Part shown: piece after piece, positions 1 through 13,214 of the stretch | Position numbering within the stretch: the stretch's first letter is position 1 | Layout of the letters: every line of letters starts with the position of its first letter | Assembly: GCF_030445035.2 (NCBI RefSeq) | Contig: NC_080680.1 | Coordinates: 118,260,228-118,324,227, forward strand | Direction: 5' to 3' | DNA length: 64,000 nt | Origin: Dasypus novemcinctus | Lineage: Eukaryota > Chordata > Mammalia > Cingulata > Dasypodidae | Notes under the pieces: model-generated | What the model was told of the DNA's origin: nothing | Seen by the model: only the letters and a program-made list of their open reading frames with translations | Database searches by the model: none | Translations under genes and position numbers: made by a program

Positions 1-3000
1 ATAAAATTTCATACTATTTACAGATATCTCCTGTTGGTTCTGTTTCTCTACAGAATCCTAATACAATTAGGAAGAATTTCAAAATACTGAAATTTAAACA
101 CCAAGTGTGGGGCCTTCTGACAACTGGGTGCTATGCAACTGTGCTGGAAAAGAGGGTGGTTCTGATTGAAGAAAATGATGAAATGTTTGAACGCTGGTCC
201 TGGGAAGAACTACATTTCTGTCCTTCACATCTGCCCTGGCTTCTGCTTATGAAGATAAGGAGAGGCCCATATTTCTCTATTAAGACACCTGGGGTCTTAG
301 GCATAGCTTAGAGAAAAAAGATTAGAAACTGGCTTTGTAGGTAGCTATCTAATTAGGGATATTGGGGGAATGTAATTGTTTAACGGATACAATGAAGGAA
401 AATGTATCAGGTCATGTAAATGGGAAGAAGACAGAACAAAGGAAGAAAAGTTTAAAATACACTGGAACAAAAAGAATGTTGGCATATTTTATTGAATTGA
501 AGAAAAAACTTGAAGTAGTAATGGGAGTAAGGCTGAAAAATAAGTAAAAAGTGATCCATTACAGGGAATTGAAATAGCCTGATATCAGTACATTGATTTC
601 GGGTTCAAATTTGATGTGTTTTTTTTTCTTGACATATATTGCATTTCTATAGATTATTTTGAATTAACTCAAAAGGACCATATGTACACAAAATTTATCT
701 GTAAATTTCAGACTGTCAAAGGGAAAAGTGATATAGTGGGGAAAACTAGGAATTCAGGAGCTGAACACTAGCATTTTTGTGATCTTTAGAGTTTCCAGTT
801 AGAAATGAGCAGTGTGAAGCGAATAATGAGGGAAATACTGTGAAGTAGTACAAGGTAACCACAGTTTCAAATCTATACAGGAACCAATGACAATTACAAA
901 AGTAGTAAACATAAAAGAAAAAAAATAAGTGTTGTAATTAGGGAATAATGTCAAACACATAACGGCAATATTTGAGGCAAGCCTGAGTACGGTGAGCATT
1001 TTGCCTGACGAGGCTTCGTGAAGCCACCACTAATAGCCATGATAAAGGAATTATGCTGTAAAGGAGAGCAGGATCCCTCTGCCCCCTCCTCAAGGAGCAA
1101 GAACTGAAGGCAAAGTCAAGTGAGGATCACAGGCAAAGAAGGGGATTCTAAGACAGTTTTCAATACTTTGGAAAACAAAAACCACAGACAACCACGTGTA
1201 GGTGATTGTGAGTTAGGTCATAACACCCAGGGACATAAATACACAAACCTATGGAGAGTAGTTTTTTGTGTGTTTTTTTAATTGATAGTCTCATCATTGT
1301 GTCTAATGTGCTCAGTTCAAAATCAGAGCTGGTAAGCAATCACCAACCCAATGGCATGTTGCACTCCTCCAATGTGGTAGAAGCTCCAGCACATCTTCAT
1401 AATAGTTCTGGAATAGAATTAGACCAGAGTCAAAGTTAACTCAGTCTATGCATTCCCCCTGAATAAATTTTAAGATAGACTTATTAACTATACCTAGGAA
1501 GATAAATGGGATTCAGATAATCTTAGGAAAAGAGATATTATGAATAAACTTGCTTACATTTGAGCGTAAGTAGGGGAAATGAGATGAAAGAGAAGTTTCT
1601 GAAGTATAAAAAGGAGATAAACAGAATCTAACTAAACATGCCTTTAAAGATCAAATCATTGGTAAAGCAAGTTTGAGGCAACACATGAACTTACCTCTAT
1701 TTTTTGAAAACTAAATAATTTTTTTCAAAATAAATCTATTCCACATGTTTCCAAATCTTCAGCATGCTCTAGATGTCCCTCACTTCACATCTAAGTAAGA
1801 AAACTTTAGCTATTATCCAAAGAGATTGGAGATTTTCCAACTTCCTCATATTGGATGGTTTTGAGGATCAGGTGTTAATACAATGTATTCTAATTGGCTC
1901 ATTTTTAAGTTTGTTTCATAAATGCTGCCAGCCTGACATCCTCATATTTTGAAATACTGTTCTCCATCCTCTTTGCTATTATCCTTTGACTACCTTTTCT
2001 TTTATTCTCCTTAAGCATCATTAAAACGAGGATGATAGTACAGATCATTTTTATTGACAACATATGATAACAATGGAGTATAGCAAGAAAAATCTTGAAA
2101 TTACATCCTAAACATCATTGCCCTAAAACTGGATGTCTATTACACATCAACGGGAATTTCTCCTTGACTTTGTTATGATATTTAATGCTAACTTACCTTT
2201 GCCTCTAAAAATAAATTTCTCCAGCACCAACTGCCAGTTGCCCTCCCTTCCTCCCTCTAAGAAAAGAAAAAACTCCCAGTTTATGTACTATATAGAGAAA
2301 TGGACTTTTTCCAATTTAAATTTCTTCTCTCTGGGCTTCACACACAAATATCCCATTATACCAGTAAGGTACTTTACCTAATACAAAGAATATTTCTCTT
2401 GCTAAGAGGAAGTTTCTTTCCTCTCTCAATTAACTGAATCAAGTGGCAAACAGCTTTAATTTTCCTTTTGACCCCTTTCTACAAACCATGATTGGTGAGA
2501 AGCTAAGACAGCTATCTGAAATTAACAGGTAATTAACAGCGGTAACAAAGATTTTAAGCAAAACGAAAACCCTATACTAGAAGAATATTGTCCTTTGAAA
2601 CAGTAAATAGCTTAAAATTTAGAACTAAGGATGGGATAACTGGCTTGAACAAAGTGTCTTGTAAAATACTAAAGAAAATAATAAGTGAATGAGATGAATA
2701 AGGGAAAACTATTTAGTAAGCCAAAAACTCAGTGACTTGAAACACTTTACCTACAAGCAGTCAAAAGTATGGTCCTGGCTGATGGGAGTATTTCCACATA
2801 GTCACAACCTTGACCACCCTCACCTGCTGCCCTCTTCTAAGGTGATTTTGAACCTTGAGGAGCTACGTTCATTAAGAGCTATCGGTAGTTAGTTATAGTC
2901 CTTGGCTATTACAGTACAGGGGGAGAGGAATCAGCCTGCGTTCATTGTTCCCTGCATCTCATAACAGCTCTGATGGGTGTCACCATGATGTCACTTCTCT

Positions 3001-3160
3001 GTGCAGAAAGATCAGCAGGCAATGATCTTCCCACGGTAGTGTGCTGGAGAGAAAAGCTCTCCTGCAGCCATTTCCCTGACCATGGGGCTGAATGCAGTTT
3101 TCCCACAATTTTAGGACATTCTTTTGCCTAGGAATTTATGAGCTTTATTTCAGTTCAATT
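1..3160. other. Unassigned AT-rich intergenic sequence
   Basis: I see no gene here. Open frames are short (60-82 codons), lack recognisable motifs and sit in AT-rich sequence. Positions 30-70 resemble the tail of an old LTR-type repeat (a 'gttctgtttctctacagaat' motif), but this is too short to assign. Confidence 0.5.
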
Positions 3161-3174
3161 GTGTGTGTGTGTGT
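3161..3174. repeat. (GT)7 microsatellite
   Basis: Seven perfect GT dinucleotides followed by TTTATATGTG. Confidence 0.9.
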
Positions 3175-6100
3175 TTATATGTGTCATCTCCACATCTGAG
3201 CTCAACTGGGTAGTAGCTACTGGGATTAGTTTCCATTTTGTTTCATTTCACATATCTTTTAAATAGTAAAGACAGAGGTATTTGATACACAAAGGTAAAA
3301 GTTTTTAGTCAAAGTATATAACTGAATATAAAGAAGATATTTTCTAAAAGGCAAATCTAGACAAACATGTAAAGGAGCTACTCGGGAAAGTTGAGTGATG
3401 TATAATACTTGGCTTACTCAAATAGAGATGCTAAGGAACAGTCCAGGGAAATATTTTAGAGATGATTCATGTTATAATTGTCCCAAGTATTCTACTATTC
3501 TGGATCTATTATTAACTTATCAAATATATTGCATCACTTTTAATCTAATTATTAATAAAGTTCTTTTTCTCTAATCAACAAAACTATATTGCCAAAATGC
3601 ATGGCATGTTTGTGATTTAACTTCCTTTATCTAAAGGCCAACTACACCATTTCCTAGTGTCGCTCACTTATCCTCTCTTTATGCCCACTAGCATGCCCTT
3701 ATTTTATTATTACAGATGTGATCATGCCAACTATTTGCTTTTGCATGCTATCACTGAGGAGATGTAAAGCAAAACAACAGCAAACAAGTGTGTGTTTTAA
3801 CTCTCAAATAATTTTGCGTTTGTTGCCTGGACATCCATCTTACTTTTGGCTAAACCACACACTCCACACTGATGTCTGGCATATTCAATAAGCGGCTTAC
3901 CAGCCCTAAACCCGCCCGCATCTGCAGCAACCCACCCACCTATCTCACTCAAAACCCACAGCTGACCATCCCCACTTACCTGCACACCAAGTCTAAGGTG
4001 ATTGCTTTAGACTAAGCGACCATTGACTCCCATGGGAAATCTACTAACCTCCATCCCTGGATGGGCTCAAAGGCACAAGCTCAGGAGGCAGGTGTCTCTC
4101 CGTTTGCTTCCCACCTGGTGACTGAGTCACCTGAGCCTGAGCCTATGGTGCTTCCTGTGGACCACTCATGTCCCTCCCCCCCCCACCCCCACCCCCACCC
4201 CCCCGGGACCTGGAGCAACACATTATCTTTTCCCATGCATTTTGGCCTTGGTTTCATACTGTGTTACACCTGACTTCCACCTGAACCCAGGTGTAAAATC
4301 CCACTTAACTACCTCGGAGCAGCATGTATGATAACTTTCTGAGATTACTAATATTAATTACTGAATAGATTCAACCCCTTGAGTAGATTTTCCCCCCAAA
4401 TAGTCCACCCTAACAAGAAAAGTAAGAGGTAATCTTTAGACACCCCAAATGATTCTTTCCTAAAATAAGAACTTCAATTCAGAATACATTATATTTCACA
4501 CAGGTGGTTGTATTCTACCATGCATTAGGCTCCAGATTTGTTTGAAGGAAGGAGTACTGTAGGAACCATTTAACAAAGAAAAGCTATGAAAACAGAAGTC
4601 TTAAAGGAAATTCTAACTTTTAGAGTTTTGAGATGGAAGCTATTCTACTCTAGAAATTAAGTCTCTCCAAATATTCTGTCGAATGATGTTCAAAGAACAG
4701 AATTCTTCCACCTGGTGTGTTTACTGTAAGCCTAAGAGATTATTATCAAGATTCTAAAGTGACTTTCCACATAACCCACATATCAGGAGCTATACAAATT
4801 TCCCCCGTTCTTAGTAAGATTTTGAGCAATTCTGAATCTTAAAACAGTTATTACAGTCACTAACTCATTTTTAATAAGACCGACTGAGGTTTTAGCAAAT
4901 GAGTTCCTCATGATGTGAGAAATATATATGTTGCAAGGAGAATTTGAACAATGTCTTTTTTTAGAATTGCTTTCCTATATTCCATGGACTCTATCTCAAA
5001 AACCCAAACTTAGTATAAAAAAATGTACAGAGCTACAAAACCGGCACATAACGTTGGGATATTTATGGATCTTGGCTTGAAACTTCCTTCTCTGGAGGCA
5101 AACTTTTCTGTATACTTCAGGATGAAACTTTAGTGTAAACCCATAGACCAATGGTTTTAGAGTTTTGTGATCTCTTGAAAATAGAGCCCTACTTAGAATT
5201 GTATTAATAGTGGTTTATCCTCTTAGCCATCCTTACTTGAAATCCGTTGACTTCACTTGGACCCCATTGTCACTCATGTGGTTTCATCAGGTTTCAAGTA
5301 CCATTTCAGAATGAATCTGCCACCTATTCTGTAGAAACAACTTTAATTCTCTTAACCTGAAGTACCAAACTGAAATAAGAAGTGACTTAGCCATCAAATT
5401 TAGGTGCCAATGCCAGCCAGGAAGCACTTTTTTGGGGAAAAAAAATATACTACTATTTCGGGTCCCCTAGTACTTGGGAAAGTTACAATTATCAAAGTTG
5501 TGTAGAAACTCAAACAAAACAAAACAAACAAAAAATCCCACAAACTACTTTTGACTTCATAAAAGAAAAAGGTGAAGAAAAAGTTCCCTGTTTTCCTCAT
5601 GGTACAAAAAGTATGAATAGAAAAATGAAATATTCAACTAGCTCCATGACCATCACATGGATACCAAGGAAATCCTTATACGGAAGGCATAGGCAAACAT
5701 TCTTGATCATTGACAGAGAGTCCTACTTTTATCTTTGCATATTCGATTACCTCTTTGGAGACAAATTTACTCTGATTCTCTATCACTTTCTGATTAACTT
5801 AGAGCTGATTTATTTTTTATACTCTTAGAAACAATATTCACAAGGTTTGCGTATTCACAGATCTGGCAGTAAACTTTATGCAACATGATATAATTAATGG
5901 GTCCAGCATTGACTGTTTTCATCTTTATTTTTTGTCTTTACTCATTGCTGCATAGATCTGTTCAATAATTTCAGGACTCTGAATTATCTTATGTTGTCTT
6001 TAAATTGCTTTGGAAATTTGGTGAAGGTTGGTGAATACTTTCTTTTTGGGAAACACATCTTTTCCTTCCAGCAGGTACAGTTAATTGCCTGTAGTGAAAA

Positions 6101-6429
6101 CTTCAATCCATGACTTTAGTTAAATTTCCTTCATAAAAGAACATCCCATACAAGACATAATTTGAATGAAGTATTTTGCAGATTTGGATTTTGGGTGAAA
6201 GAATGAATACCTATGATTTAAATTCTGCCTTGAACATGTTCCTCTATTAATCAACTCTTTCTATCTTTATTCTTCTAGTGACTTACCTATTTTTAAAAAG
6301 TTCTAACAACTTCAGTGATTTGAGTAGATTTATTTAGTACATGACATAGTTCAAATTCGTTTTATGAAAAGCAGAATAAGCCGTGGTAAAGAAAAACAAG
6401 TTTTGAACATGGCATTTAAAAAATTAGCT
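3175..6429. other. Unassigned intergenic sequence
   Basis: No gene recognised. The stretch 3800-4270 is somewhat more GC-rich than its surroundings and holds 62- and 70-codon frames without known motifs. The rest is AT-rich. Confidence 0.45.
4171..4204. repeat. C-rich low-complexity tract
   Basis: Runs of C broken by single A residues (CCCCCA units) on the plus strand, G-rich on the minus strand. The minus strand has enough G-runs to form a G-quadruplex in principle. Confidence 0.9.
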
Positions 6430-6570
6430 CGATTCAAGCTGAACATAATGCTCTGTACTTCAGGACCCTCATTGGGTTATTATTAAGATTCAATTAAAAC
6501 ATTTATATAAAAAGTTTAGAACAGTGCCTGGTTTTGAGAAAACAATAAATAAATATTATTATTGTAGGGT
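6430..6570 (+). repeat. MIR-like SINE fragment
   Basis: The 3' half resembles MIR: a 'gggttattattaagattcaat' block, then 'gaacagtgcctgg', then an AATAAATAAATATTATTATT end. This ending is typical of MIR and L2 relics. Strongly diverged. Confidence 0.55.
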
Positions 6571-9500
6571 TTTTTTTGTTATAGATGCTAATGCTATTTC
6601 TCTAATTTCATCAGATACCTTCTTGATTTTAACCATTGTATACTTTAAATTCTTGCCTGATTTCTTCCACCAAAACAAAATCGTGATAGACTAAGTTACA
6701 AATTTCAAATTTAAAAAATTTAAATGGACTAGAAGATGTTATAGATGGATACTAATATAATATAACATTGTGGATTGAAGATATTAAAATATTTCTCAGC
6801 CCATCATTTCCTTTCCATTCCTGAACTGCATTCTTATAAATGTGACAATATTCCAAAATACTTTTCTGTGTTGATCACTGAAAGAGTAACTACCTACTCT
6901 CTCTCTTGTTCTTTTGCATTCTTTCATTTTCTATTTTTCCCTCCTCCCCTTCTTCCCCCTCCCCCCCCCCCCCCCCGAGTATAATTTATTTACTTTGTGG
7001 AACTAAATTCTATCTTCTGGGGATTTAGAATTGAGATTCAGACTCAGGTTGATCTATGTTGGAACTTGAATGGGAAAGTTATTTAAAAGCATTTTCATTT
7101 TAGCATGCACTTATAAACAGACCAAACTACTCCAAAGAAGAGAGAGAGAAAAAAAATGTGCTCAGAAAAATGTAGATGTGAAAATTTTTGTTGCTTTATA
7201 TTGAGGCATGGCTCTAATTCCCAAAATTCTCTTCTGGTTCCAGAGTATCATGGATTCAAATGACATTTCTCTCTTTGGTTTCTGAGAGGTATTCCTAAAT
7301 CCTTCCAGTAAAGTTCCCACTTTTTATTGACCTAAGCCAATTTGTATGTATGTCTGTTTTTAAAATATGCCTGACAAAAATGAGAGTGGGCATTCTTAAT
7401 ATGTCTCTGAAGGAAACATATTGGAATTGATGTAAAGATTCAAGTACATCAAAATGATAAAATTTGCACATGAGAAATATACTCATTTTCTCTGATCAGA
7501 ATCTTGTAAATAACACCTGAATCCAAACATTGTGTAAAAAAGAATTTTTATCTAAAGAGAATGGATGTTCCTGCCCTTAGTCACCCTGGACAATAGGAGA
7601 GCAAATGAGACAAATACTTGTAACACAGAAAGGGGACATTTTCTTTCCTACCAGTGTCCAGGTTTTATGAAATTATAAATTCATAGACAATTCTAGTTGG
7701 AGGGGTGGGGGTTATGAGATATTCCAGGGCACATACATCAGAACAGAAATTAGTACCAACTGTCCTTTCAATTTCTCCAGTAATAGTAGCAGAAGCAATT
7801 TCTAACAGCATCACCAAATCAATAAGGCAGAAAAGCACAGTTTCAGGAAAATTCAAAATCAGGATCAATGCCAAAGGAGTAGCCCAGCATATAGAAAATG
7901 AGTTTGAGATGCTGTCTCCATCCATGTTGAGACTCATGGGGAACTAGGGATTCATCATTTGGATATATAGAGAACCATGCCATTTCCTCAAGTTTGGACA
8001 GAGTAGGAGCGATATAGCAGAGGCCACCAGCAAAGAAAGTTATTACTCTTGGCAGAGTGGATTTATCTGTGGGGGCAATTAGCAGTCATGGAGGTGTCAT
8101 GCCCAGAGAAGGGTTGGAGAAAATTTTCTAGAGCATGTTTCTCAGAGTTACCACTAACCCTTCCTCTTCTATAGGATCCCAATCAGTAAACATTGCACAC
8201 ATAGATTATGGAAAACAAGCATCAGTTTTAATTATTTTTAGGAAACATTTTCTGAAAAAAAAAGAGTAGAGAACCTGGAAATGATGGAGGGTAGATAGAG
8301 AAGCTTCCATCATTCTACCTCAAAGATAAACTGGGAAACCTGTCCTCTCACTAGGCTTTGTATCAATTTACACTAGCCTCCTTCTGCAACAACTATATAT
8401 TGGGTCATTTTCCAGGGGAATGATTGTTTACTCAGCATCTCTAGCAGCAACATTAAACTCACATGACATGCAAATATATGAGCAAATGTTCAGTGATAGA
8501 ACAGGTATCCAATAAAATAGTTCAGTCCCAATTGGCACATTCCCTGAGCCTACAGAGTTCCAATGAAAAGTAAATTTTATGCTCTTTCTCACAATTTATT
8601 CCTTCTCTAGATTTTTTTATAAATCTGTTCTCTCTAAACCCAGTTGTGACCCTGTGCCTGAAGAAAACAGAGAAATTATGTTAATAATCTCTCTGTGTAT
8701 ACTAAAACCAGACAAGGAGAGTGGGTAATAAAAACTGTCCAACCTTGATCAAGAGTCCTTTGCATTTCCATGTGGTGTTTAGGTACAAAATATTAAAAGG
8801 GGTGGGTGTATTATAGGAACTTAGTCACAAACCTCTAGGATAAAGTTTCAGGATGGTTTTTGCATACCCTTTCTCTACCTTAGGATTGTGATGAATGTAT
8901 AGCATACTCAAGGGTTGTTGGGTGTGTTTATGTATAAGTGTAAATGCATATGTGTGTTTAATTTGAAGAAACTAACCTCCTATATCACCAATTAGAAATA
9001 TTGGAAAATAAATTTTATGCTGTCTAAAATGGTGCTGCCTAGCTCTTTCCTGAACCTAGATTTTTGCTGTTCACAAACTTTTGTTTTTAATCCACTCCAG
9101 AGAAAACTCCATGAGAGAATTCAGACCCTGGACTTGGCCTCTTTGTGATTATTGCAAGAGGACAGGAAGTAAAGCAAGTTGGCAGTGCTGTGGAAGACCG
9201 GTCAAAATGATCTGTCTTTCTAGGTGAAACTATAGCTAAATGGTAGATCTCTAACTGCAACAAGTTCTGCCTTGCAGTTATACCATACACTCTCTCTCAT
9301 AATTACAATTTAGAAATTGGTCTAAGATATATGACATCTAAATAGGAACTACCAGGGAACGTTTAAAACAACCACCAATGTGTATTAACCACAAGTCAAA
9401 GGATCTTAACCAAACAAAATACCTAAAATTTATAAAATTGAAAGGCAGTGAGAGAATCCATATATTTAAGGGTAAGAGCCTAGATCTTGTTAAACTTTGT

Positions 9501-9759
9501 TTTCAAGAGAAAATCAAACAAGATTAAAAACAAAACCTTATACTTGAAGACTAAGCAACGGTTGTCCAGTATTAAAGAAGTATAGCAGTTTTGTTTTATT
9601 TTTATTTTTCAGTTAATAAACATTTTAAATTATCTATACATTTTATTGACTTTCTTTCTCATCACTATAATCAAATATTTTATTATTCCTCAAGGATTTG
9701 GTTTGTAAGAATACATTTCATAGTAATTCATTCTTAGAAAGTCTGTGTAGTAATAGAAT
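6571..9759. other. Unassigned intergenic sequence with a poly-C tract
   Basis: No recognisable gene. Positions 6961-6976 are sixteen consecutive C, preceded by a T/C-rich stretch from about 6930. Around 7665-7947 both strands stay open for 80-90 codons in overlapping frames, but neither protein shows a known motif. Confidence 0.45.
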
Positions 9760-10020
9760 TTGAGGACTTCCATTTCTGAAAATACTTTTATTCACCCTCA
9801 GAGCCGTGCTACTTTGATTGATTTTAGAGTTAGATTCTATTTTGGTTGAATTGATTCATTGATCCCTATGATTCCAATCAGAGTTTTGTTCTTTTGTCAA
9901 TCTTGTGATGCTATTGCCTTTTTTTGAAAGGACAAATATACTTATTCTTTCTGGAAGCTTTTATTATTGTATTTTCATCTTTTAAATATATATTTTTAAA
10001 TAATTTACCAGAATGTTTCT
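9760..10020 (-). mobile_element. Possible old L1 5'-region fragment, antisense
   Basis: The T-rich plus strand ('ttctggaagcttttattattgta' region near 9950) resembles the antisense of the mammalian L1 ORF1 region, where a similar block lies between the 'few kb 5 prime' repeats. Divergence is high and the limits are approximate. Confidence 0.3.
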
Positions 10021-10296
10021 CAAGTTGTGCAATATAAGATGATCTGTATCATAAATAAAACAAATATATGTAACAAGTATGTAACACATAAGATTAAGAA
10101 TAAAATGAATACATCAAATATCCCCACCCATCTAGCTTAAATACAGAATTTTCCAGTGTTCATGGACTCTTCTATGGACTTTCCTTGCATATAATCTCCT
10201 ATTCTACACCCCAATTCTATCCTCAATTTTTTTATTTTTTAATTCTCTTTCAGTAAAATGTCATAATTTACCCACGAATCCCTGAAAATTGCACCT

Positions 10297-10905
10297 TCTT
10301 TTTGGTAAAAAAGAAAATTACACTTAGAATTACTCAGTTGGACTCAGTTTAGATGATCCCAATTTTGTTGGCAACATTCAAAGCATGACATTCAGTAGCC
10401 AGTCAAACACATGCCTTCTTCCTTCTTCTCTCCATCAAGCCTGAAGGTATTGGCTTTGGCCATATCAATGCACAGAGTTTCGTCACAACCTCTTTGACTG
10501 AAGCTAGTTGACCTTGATATCCACAATGAACAAAAGTGTGTTGTTGTCTTTCAACATCTATATGCCTCTGAAGCTAGTTGACCTTGATATCCACAATGAA
10601 CAAAAGTGTGTTGTTGTCTTTCAACATCTATATGCCTAACTCAAGGTTTGGGGAACTTGACGATGGCACACTGGTCAAGCTTTCTTCTCCTAGGGCCTCT
10701 TTTGAGGATATTTGAGCTGTCTTCAGAGATGCAGCATCGTGGACTGCCAGAAGATGGGTGATGTGCACATGTCCTTTTTTCCATCTTTTGGTGTTGTGAA
10801 TGACTTTAGCCTTGTCTTCTTGACCTTCAAAGACTTTGCTTTGGATATGGTTTTGGGAAGGACAGGGACGTCCTTCATTTTTTACACCATCTTCATGAAA
10901 AGCTG
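10297..10905 (-). pseudogene. RPL23A: RPL23A processed pseudogene, with internal duplication
   Basis: Read on the minus strand this is an intronless, decayed copy of ribosomal protein L23a (large subunit, cytosolic). Successive fragments match the family in order: an N-terminal part with LPKTISKAKSLKVKK, then KDGKKDMCTSPIFW, then KDNNTLLFIVDIKVN, then ALNVANKIGII followed by a stop. The sequence after the stop resembles the L23a 3' UTR, ending at an A-rich stretch near 10300. There are several in-frame stops and frameshifts. A 70-bp segment inside the body is exactly duplicated, and since 70 is not a multiple of three this adds a further frameshift. The lack of introns and the A-rich end point to L1-mediated retrotransposition. 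The 5' limit is approximate. No functional product is expected. Confidence 0.85.
10498..10637. repeat. Exact 70-bp tandem duplication inside the RPL23A pseudogene
   Basis: 10498-10567 and 10568-10637 are identical, base for base as far as I can read. Flanking bases differ on both sides (A versus T before each copy; C versus A after each copy), which fixes the unit at 70 bp. Confidence 0.95.
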
Positions 10906-10959
10906 AAAATTGTAATTTTAATGTACATGTTTCTGGTATTTACAGAAATGGTATAATAC

Positions 10960-11590
10960 ATGTCTGCTTGAATTTTTGGCTTTCTAGATTTTTTGAATTT
11001 CATTCATATTGATTCATTCATGTTTCTTACAGTATTCCATTATGCAAATATCTCATTGTGTTTTCATTGTAATCTTAAAGGCCACTTGGATTGTTTTCAG
11101 TTACTTTCTGTTTATTTCCACAAAGAGTGCAATATGGCTCTTGTACATAGCTCATAGAGCATTGTGCATAGTTTACTCTAGGACTTATACCTAGCATTTA
11201 ACTGGTGGATCTCACGGTATGCACATCCTTATTATTCCTAGAAACTGTTCAATTGTTTTCCAAAGTAATTTTACCTAATGACTCTCCAAACAATATGAAT
11301 TCCATTTCCTTCGTCAATTCTTATAATGTCAGACATCTAACTTCTACCGCTGGGGATATGAATTGGCATCTTATTGTTTTTTAATTTGCATTTCCTTGAT
11401 TGGTGAAGTGGTTCAGCATCTTTTCAAATAATTATTGGTCATTCATATTTCCTCCTCTGTAAAGAGTTTTTTAAACTTTATATCTATTTAACTGCTGAGG
11501 ACATTGTATTTTCTTGTATATTTATAAAATTTCTATATATAATCTGGATTCTAATCTTTGCAGTCATTTGTGTTGAAAATATTATTGTTA
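10960..11590 (-). mobile_element. L1 ORF2 3'-region fragment, antisense
   Basis: The plus strand reads as the reverse complement of the well-known L1 ORF2 C-terminal region. In order it has 'gattcattcatgtttcttac', 'tccattatgc', 'actggtggatctcacggtat', 'ttttccaaagtaatttta', 'atttgcatttccttgattgg', 'cagcatcttttcaaa' and 'atctggattctaatctttgc'. No long frame survives. This is an old, 5'-truncated copy. Confidence 0.8.
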
Positions 11591-11744
11591 ATTAAGCTAA
11601 GTTTATCTTACTGCCATTATTACTGCAGTAAAATGCCATGATATACTGCACCATTAAAATGTAACACTTGATAGTAATCTGGTAGAAAGTTCCCTGGTTA
11701 TTCATTATGAGTCCTGGGAATTATTTAGAGCCTTTCTGCTACTA

Positions 11745-13203
11745 TTGAAAGTTTATGATCTGCTTGCTAATTTCCACCTGAACATTAGGCACATCACTAT
11801 GAAGTTCTACAACTTTATCCTAAAGTACCAGAGTGGGAATTCAATCACTCTGAAACTATCTTCTATAACAGCCCTCTAGAATTGTCAATTTACCCTTACC
11901 CCAACATTGCTGATTGACATACAAATGTTTCAATTTAACATGAACTTGTCCCTTTAATGGTCCTGCCCCACCGTCAACTCCAACTACTATCATCAAACTC
12001 AAGCACCCCACCCACAAGTTATACACACTGGTTATTCCCCCAGTTCATATTCCTGGCATTGGGTAGTATCAAAAGTATGCTTTCCTAATACCTCCTAAAA
12101 GGGTGATGTAGCTAGTAGAAATATATACCACAATCTCAACCTCACCGAAACTGCTCTTCTGACTCTCTGAGTGTAGATAGACCTGACGAGTTCACTGACA
12201 CCAACCTATTATCTCAACTCTTTGACTTGTTAGCATGCCAAGAGAAAAACTCTCGAGTCCCATGCAAGACAATGTGGATAAACACTTCAAATACAAGCTC
12301 CCAAGGTTCTATGCCTCTCTCTTTGTCCTTTGAAAGCTCAGAATAGTTCTGGTTATAAGGACACAAAATATATATCGTTCTCCCTTACTCTTGGCATGGA
12401 ACATGTTGTCTATCTAATGCCAGACACACATTATTGCAAAAAGCTCAACTCATCTCTAATCCTGAATTTAGGGTCTCTTACCTTCTAATAACTTTTCTTT
12501 CCAAAATGACAGAAGTATTGCATCATCCTCAACACATTTGAGGAAATGGAAGGAGTTGGTTATGCCATCCTACATCTATTCCTTCTATGGATACTGACAC
12601 TTAGAAATGGACATTAAAAATATCTCTACAATGGATTCAGTTGTTCTCAGTCTAATCTCCTTGGACTTCAAAAACAGGTATCATCTCTAGCAGAAATGGT
12701 CTTCCAAAACTAAAGAGTGTTAGATGCTATTCTGGCCATTCAAGGCATCATCTGTGCCTTTTTTGGAGAAGAATGTTGTTTCTGTATCAAATAAGTGGGC
12801 AAGTTATTCACACTATAACTGAACTCCAAGAAATTGCCACCACAATCCAAAATGTGGGGCTTTATAAGTGTTCTTGGGACCACCTCACATGCTTTACTCA
12901 TCTTTTCTCATGGTTCCCTGATAGCCAGGCAAATTTTTCCTACCTATCCTACAAGGTTTCTTACTCTGATTCTGGGACTGCTCCTTTTCAAGTTACATTT
13001 CCAACTAATTACTTGATGTTCCATTCAAGTAACCAACCATATATTGCTCTCCCAAACAGTCTCAGCCCCAGGAACTCATGAGTACCTCCAACTTCATGCC
13101 AAACAATTCCATTCCTTGAGAGTTTCCCAAGCCCCTAATTAGCATGAGGAAGCCAGAACAGCCATCACCCAAAATCCCTCCAGTTGGGGAGTGTTAAAAA
13201 CTC
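11745..13203 (+). pseudogene. Decayed class I (gamma-type) endogenous retrovirus env
   Basis: This stretch translates in broken frames into an envelope-like protein. The clearest part is the transmembrane subunit. A CX6CC motif is encoded at 12753-12779 (C, six residues AFFGEE, then CC), preceded by a segment resembling the immunosuppressive region. The frame then shifts, and an open frame at 12773-13081 continues with a C-terminal ectodomain-like segment ending in a Trp-Phe-Pro motif typical of these proteins. The upstream surface subunit has many stops. A purine run (AAAGGGAGGA, 13204-13213) immediately precedes the LTR, as a polypurine tract should. I see no gag or pol upstream, so this is an env-plus-3'-LTR remnant. 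It cannot encode an intact envelope. Confidence 0.75.
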
Positions 13204-13213
13204 AAAGGGAGGA
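13204..13213 (+). other. Polypurine tract of the class I ERV
   Basis: AAAGGGAGGA lies one base before the TG that begins the downstream LTR, the position where plus-strand DNA synthesis starts in retroviruses. Confidence 0.6.
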
Positions 13214-13214
13214 C

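Noticed and set aside
7665..7947. Overlapping 80- and 90-codon frames on opposite strands
   Set aside because: Neither has a recognisable motif, upstream promoter or splice context. At this length chance is sufficient.
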